Source of the DNA: Branchiostoma floridae
Lineage: Eukaryota > Chordata > Leptocardii > Amphioxiformes > Branchiostomatidae
DNA: 30,434 nt
NCBI RefSeq assembly: GCF_000003815.2
Contig: NC_049981.1
Span: 3,055,905 to 3,086,338 of the forward strand
Reading direction: 5' to 3'
In this document: positions 20,001-30,166 of the stretch, in pieces
How positions within the stretch are numbered: position 1 is the first letter of the stretch
Layout: every line of letters starts with the position of its first letter
Program-made: the position numbers and the translations under genes
Notes under the pieces: generated by a model
Told to the model about the DNA's origin: nothing
Databases searched by the model: none
What the model saw: only the letters and a program-made list of their open reading frames with translations

Positions 20001-23000
20001 ATGTTCGTAGTTTGTTGTTGTGTACAGGCACAGGGAGTAAGATGGAAGAAAAAAGGATTGGAAAAGCACGCAAACAGGAAAAATCAAGGCAAGGGCTTTA
20101 GAAACTCTTGTGCCATGGGCTTTAACCCACCCCCCCCTCCCTCCCGTCTTCAGTAAAAAATGGAGCCAGCTTTTTCCAGCATACGTAATCTAGACGGTAA
20201 CTACATACCACCGGCTAGTCCAAAGGCCAGGTATGGCGCGACCAACTCTGGGATGTCACTGCATAGGGGAAGCTAGAAAATATTAAACGGTTAGTACAGC
20301 GGAGGATGTGGCCTTGTGCTTTTTCCCTTCGTGAAACGAAGGGTTTGTAGTCAGTGCCGTTTTGATGTCAGGTGGTCGTTTGTCAGCCTGATAACTAGGG
20401 AACGCGTGGATGGATGGTTTTAATATTTGGTATGTGGGTAGGATTAGACATGACAAAGGAATGGCAGGAATTGCGTTACGGCAGGGCGCTCTAGCGGCGT
20501 GTTATGGTACTGCAGCAGAACTTCCGGTTTTGCTATTTTTTGTTTGGGACTTGTTTGGGTGATGATTTGTAAGTGGTAGGTAACTGTGTAAAAGCATAGT
20601 AAGGTGTGTAAGTTTTGGCCACCTAGGGGTTTCGCAGGGGCGTTGAAAGTAATTCTTGTTTTAGGTTTTGAGAAGGAATAATGCAAGAAGGGGTTGATGG
20701 ATGTTAATGACTGTAGGTATGCTGACAGCTTACGTAATGATGTACATAATTGTATACTTTTTATGCAAATTAGGTAGTAATTTGCATGATACAATAGGTA
20801 TGAGTAGAAACCATATATAGGGCGTGTCTGTGAACAGTACAGCTGCGTAAGACCATGACAGATTGATCTGATTTTTGGTATGTGGGTAGTTCTTGAGAAG
20901 GAGATGAAACGTACGAGGTGTTTTTTCGTCTAGTGGCTTCTGACGGTTTTGCAGGGGATGTTTGTACTTGAAAAATAGTGTGTAGTGTGCTAAGTGTGGC
21001 GATTACGCAATAGTAGTTTATATTTAGGAGTTACGTCATTCAGTTGTGCATGGGCCCCGTCCCCACAGGAAGTGACCCCAAAGGTCATAGTTGTGCAATA
21101 GCGGACAGCACGACTTATATATACCAGACGATTACAAGGCAATGGTACTATAGGGACAGTACATTATACATGATGGGGTGTAAATGTTTTCTATAAGATT
21201 TGATAATCTGTAGATTAAGGGCAATGAATAAGGGCAACGATGATATTGTTTACAGGGGCCTACATGTATATTATACGTTTTAAAAGGGTTGTACATGTAA
21301 CAGTTACTACCGGTACAATACATTGTTGAACAAAGCAGGGTTTGTTTATTCACAGTAACTTGTAGTCATTGATGAGATTGTTTATAGGGATTGTACATTA
21401 GACATATAGGATGCACAATGTAGTGGACTTCCCTTGTTATTACCATCTAAAGGGGTGATTCGATTGCGTACGCGCGGAAAACTTGCTGTCGATTCCGGGA
21501 ATTTTTACCAATCGGACATACTAGTACACAACTCAGTTAGGCTAATATTTCTCTCTTTGTTAGTTAGAGTCCATTCCAAGTCATCGTGCGGATGTTTGTT
21601 GTCATTGTTTAGAAATGATTTTAAAGTTTTGTTATTATATGTCTAGAATCGACATTTGATACTTCAGAAATATTTTAAACATTATTTCAATTTTATAAAT
21701 ATTTCCCCGGTCCTGTAAAACTTATGAAATATTCATGGTGTGGAATTAGATACTTCTAATGGTTTCTAAATAATGATAACAGCATTCTACCATTATTTAC
21801 TATTTTCTACCATTTTTTGTAACATTTTGTAAATGGGTCAGTGGGCTGGGAAGATAGCAATTCACACATCCTTGCAAAGTATGGTTGGGTGTCAATGCAA
21901 CAATGGCCCACCACAAAGGATCCACCAGTACCCAGCAGTGAAATCTAAAAATATACGGAGGCAACAACAGAGCTTACTTTTATGGGGGCAATTAACTAAT
22001 TTAACCATTTGGCAATGTTTACAAACATTTGTAAGTGTGAAAGAATCACACAGAGGTTTCGCAATTATTCTAAAAAAATATTTGTACAGTTACTTTCAAA
22101 ATGTTTCTAAACTATTCAAATGAATTCAAATAGATGAATATTTTCTTAGTCAATGTTTAAAAAATCAATTATTGTGGCTTAGATATTCTTTTATTCAACA
22201 TAATTCAGACTTTATTACAACTATCACCTAAAACCCTCATGCATATGGTGACTTGGAAGTGACTAATGTGTCTTATCTTTGAGAATCTGCTATTATGAAA
22301 TGAAGTAGGCGTATAATTTGGGTACCTACTGGCTGGCAAAATACACCTAGTTATTATCATTAATATAAACTGTCCTCATTATGTCATAATTCAATTAGAT
22401 GAATATTTTCTTAGTCAATTTTTAAAAAATCAATTATTGTGGCTTAGATATTCTTTTATTCAACATAATTCAGACTTTATTACAACTATCACCTAAAACC
22501 CTCATGCATATGGTGACTTGGAATTGACTAATGTGTCTTATCTTTGAGAATCTGCTATTATGAAATGAAGTAGGCGTATAATTTGGGTACCTACTGGCTG
22601 GCAAAATACACCTAGTTATTATTATTAATATAAACTGTCCTCATTACTTATGCAAATTAGCCCCTGATTTGCATGATAAAAATTGATTATGTAAGGCATC
22701 TCCAAAGCTATCTCACTCACTCGCTCGCTCACGGCCCATGACAAAAGCTATCTGCATTCCAAATACCATGACAATCTGTCAACGCAAACTATTCCACTTC
22801 AAAGGGATGATGCAGATACATAGGCGCGAAAAAAAGGTGTAGAATTCCGAGACTTTTTGCCAATCGAACGTATCATTTTCTGTAAGGCTAGCCCCTGAGA
22901 TGTCTATAAAAACACCCTCCAACCGCCACACCCTCGCCCATTTCACGAAGGTTGAGTTCTACGAACGCTTGTTTGTAGTTGTTTTCACAATTAGACATTA

Positions 23001-23510
23001 AATGTTGACTCCCGTATTTTTTTTTTTATTATTTAAGTCCGCACTTTTAAAACTTCGATGTCGGAAAGAGGTCCCAAGGCGTTGTCAAAGTCGCGTTGAG
23101 TACTTTATTTCAGGTTACTGTCCGGAAAAATCGCAAAAGGACCCCAATTCAGCTAGGAACACATTGGAACATGAGCATTCAAGGCTTGGGACAGCATCGA
23201 AAGATATACATGAAACGAGTTCCCCAAACATATACCTTCGCCAAATATGATGGCGATAAGTATGTAGAATGATGTCTGTAAACATTAAATTAAATGTGTT
23301 CATCACTATATTTCATTTCCAAGATCTATCCAATACTAGAATCTTATTAACTTGCCACTTGCGGGAAATATTACTTAAGCTCCAATGCAGTACCGGTACT
23401 TGTCATTGAAGGCCCATTATCGAAATTGACCTTCCTTGTCCCAACCCCTGCATAGCCACCAAATATCATGCAAAACCATCTACAGCTTCTCGAGTTATGT
23501 TCTCCGCAAA

Positions 23511-23547
<37 letters not shown>

Positions 23548-26500
23548 ATACACATACACACACACACACACACACAGTGACACACACACACGCACACACT
23601 CAGCTCGCTGCAGTACTGACAGAAAATACCGGGTGCACCATTTTTGAACTCAACCTTTGTTTTTGCAACCACTACTCAAATATCAAGTATCATGAAGATC
23701 CATCAATCAGTTCTCCAGTTATACTGTTGATATAAAGACTCACCTAACACTTCGGCATAACCAAAGAATATAATCTCTTATTTGGCGAACGTTATAACAA
23801 TGTCACAGGACCACCAAACATGAGGACCTCATTTGCATAAATTATGAGAAATGCAAATAATGTCTTCTTTCCTACCATAGATTACGTACGTCTGTTATTT
23901 TGGCAGCGGAGATGATCAACTAATATAATTTATGCAAATGAGGACCTTATTTGCATAATTCATGACAGACATAACTAATACACCAGTTGTAAAGGTTAAG
24001 ATCATTTGGCGAAGGTATGGGGTCGGTTGATTATATATTAGTTATATGGTGCCGCTAACGTAAGCGGTTGCCTTGAATACAGCACGACTGTATATAACAA
24101 TCTCCTTGTCTTTGTATGTTGCAATGAAATAAAACGGAAGGGCAACTTACTATTGCCGTAAAGACTCCCAGTCCGATACTTCCAACAAGAGTAAGCAGCT
24201 AACTGTGGGTACAAGAATAAACTAAATATTTTGTAACATTAAATAAGAGTTCCACTAGAACAGTTGGATGGAAAAAGAAGATGTAGTGGTTTGAAAAGAA
24301 TTTTCTTCTTCCAAAAATCAGGTTGGTATGATTATTTTCTACATCGGCTACACACATAGCGGCAAAAAGCAGAACTCCCGTTAGAAGCTCTGAGGAAGGG
24401 GTCTGAGAGACATCGAAACGTATTAACTAAGCAAAGTAATTAAAATTGGTTGTGTAGAAGAATTCTCCTATACCGGGCATTCTTTTTTTCTGGGCATAAC
24501 TTCAACTGCATGCAGGGATTATCCAACATGTATGCAATCAAGCATGCATATCGATGCTACTATAGATTCACAATGATAAAAATCTTACCATCCAGCCATT
24601 TCCACTAACTTTGATGAAAGAAAAGCTCCGATGACGTAGCCTACTGCTGAAGGCACTAACGCCAGTCCTGCGGTACAAACAAAGTATTACAAACATTTAC
24701 AAACATCTGCCAAAACATAAGCATAGAAGTAACTTTTCTTTCAAGCCTAACACTTACACCTAACCCTGGTCTACTGGGCCCAGTTGGTAAAGACTAAAAG
24801 AGAACTATTTACCAACTCGGCCCAGTAAACATGGCACTCCAGTCAGCAAGGCACCTACACCCAGGAAATCAAGACTAAGGCTTTAACCCTCAAACACCCG
24901 AGTGGGGTCCGTTTGGACCCCAGGCGTACATTTTGAAGTGCCATTTGAACATTTTTGATCTGAAGAAAAAATCCTTCCGTGACTTTGTCAGTCAATATGT
25001 CTTATACCTTCTCCTAAGTTTTCGCAAAGATTAGTACAATTATGTGGAAATTATTAAGAAAGTTTGTGTTCAGTCCCTCTGGGGTCCAAACGGACCCCAG
25101 CAAAAATGTGCAGTTTTTAAAACAAACTTTGGAGGCTAACTCCTTAACCACTTATAGTATGACTACTAACCTTTTAGACGATAATAAGAATGTAACCCTT
25201 AATCCTTACAAAAATTTCTGTGTCATCAACATGTAATGTGACGACATTATGACGTCATTTACCTTATCAGGGCGGCCATCTTGGATTTTGACCTATGATG
25301 TCATGAAATTAGCATAAATTAAAAATTTTAAGTCATGAAAATTACATTGAATTACATAGAATTTAATTCTTGTCAGAAAACAGGTGCAGTTTACCAAGAA
25401 AACCTTGTTTAAATTGAAATTGTCAAATTTTGGCAAAAATATGCCTGTTAGAATATGGTTGCCATGGCAACCCCCAAAAATGATAAACTTACTTTATTGA
25501 TCAAAAACTTTTGCAAACAATATTTTTAAATAAATCACCAAGTTTCGTAGCTTCAGCTCTAGCCGTTCATGAATTAAGCGACATAAACGTTGCTGAGGGC
25601 CTCAAAATTCCCCTATCTGGTCGGAATAGGTTTAGTGCAAAACGTGGTCCTTCTGCACTTTTGCATAAATTATGATAATGAGTTGGAATTAGCAACACAT
25701 TAACATCTCAAAATCTTCCTCTTACATTGACGAAGCAATGTATATGCAATTATCGCCGATAAGAAATGGTACTGAGATTTTATGAACAAAACATTTTGGG
25801 GTCCGTTTGGACCCCACTCGGTCATTTTAGTCGCAAAAAAAGGTCGGGTGCTTGAGGGTTAAAATTAAGGGGGAGGATTTCATTCAAATGAAACTCCTCT
25901 ACCGGCTAAACTCCTCCCGTAGCTTAGGTTAGGGTAGTTTGTTTGAATAGTTTACTTGTAGATACATGGCAGTCAATGTACATGTCTGAATTGCGTATCA
26001 ATTACAATCATTCTTAATAAAAAGACCTTAATACAACTTAAGATCTCATACCTGTGATATTTAAACTACTAAGGAAATTCCCTATCCCATTGTATTGTTA
26101 ATTTCTCTACCTCAACTGGGATATTCTACCTCTATGTACATACATAAAAATATCAGACTATGGAGAATTCCCTTTTAGAATGATTTGTGTGTTTGGAATG
26201 ACTGACAGCCATCTTGGAACCCTTCCCATTCAACCCACCAACATGGCGACGACAGCAACCGGAGAACTAGATGTTGCTGCGTAGACCGTAGTGAGTGTCC
26301 GTGGGGCTGGTTAAGAATGCCCAGAGAGGAGAAGACTTGTCCTGAAGGGTATGTTCAAGTATTCTCAATGTGGCTCTGTCACGTCTACTAGCTAGTGTTG
26401 GGTACTATCTAATACTACCTTACGATCTGCTTGGAGATAAGCTAGAATTTCCTTGGCCAAATCCTGGGTTTTGAATCAGTGTCTTTTCTAATAGTAGTCT

Positions 26501-26744
26501 AATAGTACTTTCTAAAGTAGTCTATTTGTTATGTATCTACCTATCTTTGCATTGTTGAAGTTGACAGGTCTAAAGATACAAGTCAAGCCTCATGAAATCT
26601 GTTGTATCTTAGTTCAAGCAAAAATAGATACATGAAGTATTACATATTAGACATCCTCCGTGTCTCTCTCTCTCTCTGTCTCTCTCTCTCTGCCTCTCTG
26701 TCTCTGTCTCTCTCTCTGTCTGTCCCTCTCTCTGTCTCTCTCTG

Positions 26745-26777
<33 letters not shown>

Positions 26778-29700
26778 GTGTGTGTGTATATATGTATATA
26801 ACATTATATATCATATAATATTCCATACCTTGCTGCCAAGGTGAAGAGTGCATAGTCATCATCATCCATACTGGTACAACACCCCAGACCAACAGCGCCG
26901 TAGTTGTTACAACAAAAATAAATACTGCAACAGTAACATGTGGTGGCTATCAATCACGCGATTGTTGTTGTTGTTGTTGTTCTTTACCTTGTAGTGCCTA
27001 GTGGCATATACAGGGTAGCAAGTATATTTTTACAGGGTGGAGTTGCTAGCGCTTCCCCTTCAACGTTCTCGTGCCACCTACTTAAAACGGAGACTGAATT
27101 TTATGCCCCAAACCGACAGGTCCTTCCAAGGATTTCAATCACAGTTACTACCTTATTGGAACAAGGAGCTTGACTGTAATTTTTTAAGCCTCGCTACCAG
27201 TTGAGCTACAGGGACATCCCTCAATTACGTAATACCCGATAAAGGAGAAAATGGGTCGTTCAAAGGTAAACTAACAGTAGACGCCCGAACGTCACCGCAT
27301 ATTCGCTGTTCTTCGAATCTCCGCATTTGCGTTGGGCCATTTTGATTTGATCATATGGATTACATCCACCTGAAAATTCCTAAAACGAAGCGAACGTGCG
27401 AATAAATAAACAGGTTGGTCAAAACCTCTGGGTTATGGCCCGAACACCGTTGCACACACGACCCTTAATTGGGATACTAAAAAGAGACACTGCAGCTGGA
27501 TCTTTTGTTATCTCTATGCACCCCTGCTGCCCTGTCCTACTTTTGCACTGAACTGTGTAGCTTTTCGATGTATTCTTTATTGTCTTCTTACAACGCCCCC
27601 TTTGTCTGTCAGTAGAAAATAAAACTGTGGCACTGATAAAGCCTGGTCATATCATGGTTGCTTGAGACAACTGAGCTCTGTTAAAGCTTCCTCACCCCAC
27701 TTCTATTTTCTCTCTTTTCATTTTGCTGCTATTTGATGTTCTGTATCAATATACTTCTTCCATTATAGTGTCCAACTTTTTCACGGCCCTTTACATCAAA
27801 TATTGCCGTTACACCACATGACCCCTAATTGGGATACCAAATATAGACAGACACGGGATCTTTTGTTATCTCTATGTACCTGTGCCCTACTTGTTCACTC
27901 AGTCCCTTGAACTGTGTATCTTTCCGATGTTTTCTCCATTGTCTTCTGACAACGCCCCCTATTCTGTCATTAGAAAATAATACTGTCACAGTGGCACTGC
28001 TTGAGACCGCTCTGCAAGCTTCCTCACCTTACTTTCATTTTTTTTTCTCTCTTCATTTTGCTGCCATGTGGTGTTCTAATATACTCCTTCCATTGAAGTG
28101 TCCAACTTTTTTTCACGGCCCTTTACATGAAATATTGAGTTTCACAGCCGTGCATTTGACACTTTTGGCAACGAAGTTCACTAACAAGGGGATACAAAAG
28201 AAATGATGGGAACGTATTAAAATCGTGATTTGGGGGTAGTTAAGAGAGACCCTGAACACTTGATGGCTCTGATTGGTATCTCTATATGACCTACTTGTTC
28301 ACTGACCTTTGAGCTGTGTTACTTTTCGAGTTTCGCTTATTGTCTGCTAACAACGCCCCCCCCCCTTCCGTCATTCAAAAACAACAGTGTGCCGTTACCT
28401 GAGACAGTTTTGCAAGATTCTGCAGCCCACCTTCATCTCGTCTTGTGATATTTTTTGGCGACGCGTTAGTCCGGACGATTCTTATGGCAGTAATTTGGGT
28501 CATGCATGCTCCCCCGGGCATTTGTCCTTGATAACTGGTCAGTCAGCCACATGTGTTCCACAGGCATGTTTGCAATGTCAGAAGATAGTCCCGAGGAATT
28601 TTAATGGCAGATAATTTGGGTCATGCAAGCTTCAGCCCCCCTCCACCATCACTCAAGAGATAGTTAGTCCAGACTAGCTGACGGTTTGTAACTAAAGAAG
28701 ATTGCTATCCCTGTGGTTACAATCCTCAGATAATTCCTCATGTGTACCTGTTTTCTAAAACAGTGTGTGGCTGTTACAATGTTTTTAGATGCTGGTCCGT
28801 CACAAGTATAACATTTAGTCCTTATTTTTAGGAAGGGGTCACGACTACATCAAGTTTGTACTTGCATATAGACTGTTCTATACCCTTCATACCCCTCTTC
28901 AATTACCAAGACAAGCTAGATGTTGTCTCGGAACCCACAGGAAAAATATCTACATGACAGGAGAAATAATAATTTCAGGAACATCCAGTCAATTATTTTT
29001 CAGGTTTCGTTTGTCCTGTGTTTACCTGTCTGAAAAAGACAATCGGCGCCATTGCAACAATGTTTTTATAGCCAATCTTGTTTGCAACTTCCATATTTGA
29101 TCACTTTGCAGCTATTCTATACGATTTACAGTCCGGTCGGAATCTTTTTTTATTTGGAAACGGACGATGCGTGCTTGGATGTCCATGTAATCAAATCAAC
29201 ATAGCCTTAGACTAAATGGCGACTCAAAATATACCAGCATAAACCATTAGAATATAAGGGGGGGGGGGGGGAATAGCGGATCAACGTATGTATGCTTATG
29301 TTGTTACAAGTGATCGGTGTCATTTCTTACCTGCTGTTGTCATAACATATGGGTCCTGTAAGAAGTTGAGGATCGAATAATCTTCCTCTTCTTCCTGTAA
29401 AATATCAAATATCAATTGTATCATTATGAGTGAACAGATTTAGCTTTATCTAGCCAGCACTGAATAAAGTTAATTGTTCTCTAGTCATGTTGTAATTACT
29501 TTTACCAAAACATGCACAGGAAATTTGGAAAGGCCGACAATGAGGCTTGGTTACGGCCAGAAACACAAACAGGTATACATAACGTTACACAAAGGAACAC
29601 AGAAACACACGGGTAAACAGACACAGACGCACAGAAACATACATACACATTTATTCAACAAAAACATACATTTGTATGCAAGCATGCCCAAAAACTCCAA

Positions 29701-30134
29701 CAGACATACATAGACACGGGTAAACACATACAAACTCCTAGAGAAGTATTAAGAGTACGCATGTACGTTTGAACTGACAGACACACACACACACACATAC
29801 ATACATACATACACACACACATACATACACACATACATACATACATACACACACATACACACACACACATACATACACACATACCCCCCCCCCCACACAC
29901 ACACACATACACACACAACACACACACACACATACATATATACACACAAACACAAAGACACATACACACATGAAAACACATACACACATAAAAACACATA
30001 CACACACATACATGCATACATATACACAAACACACGCACACATACATACATACAGCACACATTTACATACACACAAACACAAAGACACATACACACACAA
30101 AGGCACATACATACACACACATGCCTATATACAC

Positions 30135-30166
<32 letters not shown>

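Larger units (their letters stand above)
20273..24150 (-). other. Long SLC18 intron (3.9 kb)
   Basis: Mostly AT-rich non-coding DNA. TTTGGTATGTGGGTAG occurs twice (20426, 20874). It holds three paired octamers, the 265-bp duplication, a (CA)n tract, short TCAC/TCGC repeats near 22715, and hairpin GCCGCTAACGTAAGCGGT near 24051. No coding exon for SLC18 is needed or seen here. Confidence 0.5.

Noticed and set aside
20209-20258. Shorter SLC18 exon using acceptor TATGCAG
   Set aside because: Gives the wrong phase. TTTTCTAG at 20273-20274 restores phase 0 and adds LPLCS, which matches VMAT.
23371-23735. Open frames across the CA repeat
   Set aside because: Low-complexity artefact in an SLC18 intron.
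26602-26844. Ser/Leu-rich plus-strand frame
   Set aside because: TC-repeat artefact. The minus strand next to it is a real SLC18 exon.
27155-27180. CAAGGAGCTTG as another tiny insert
   Set aside because: The flanking 7-mers (ATTGGAA and ACTGTAA) do not match, so there is no sign of target duplication.
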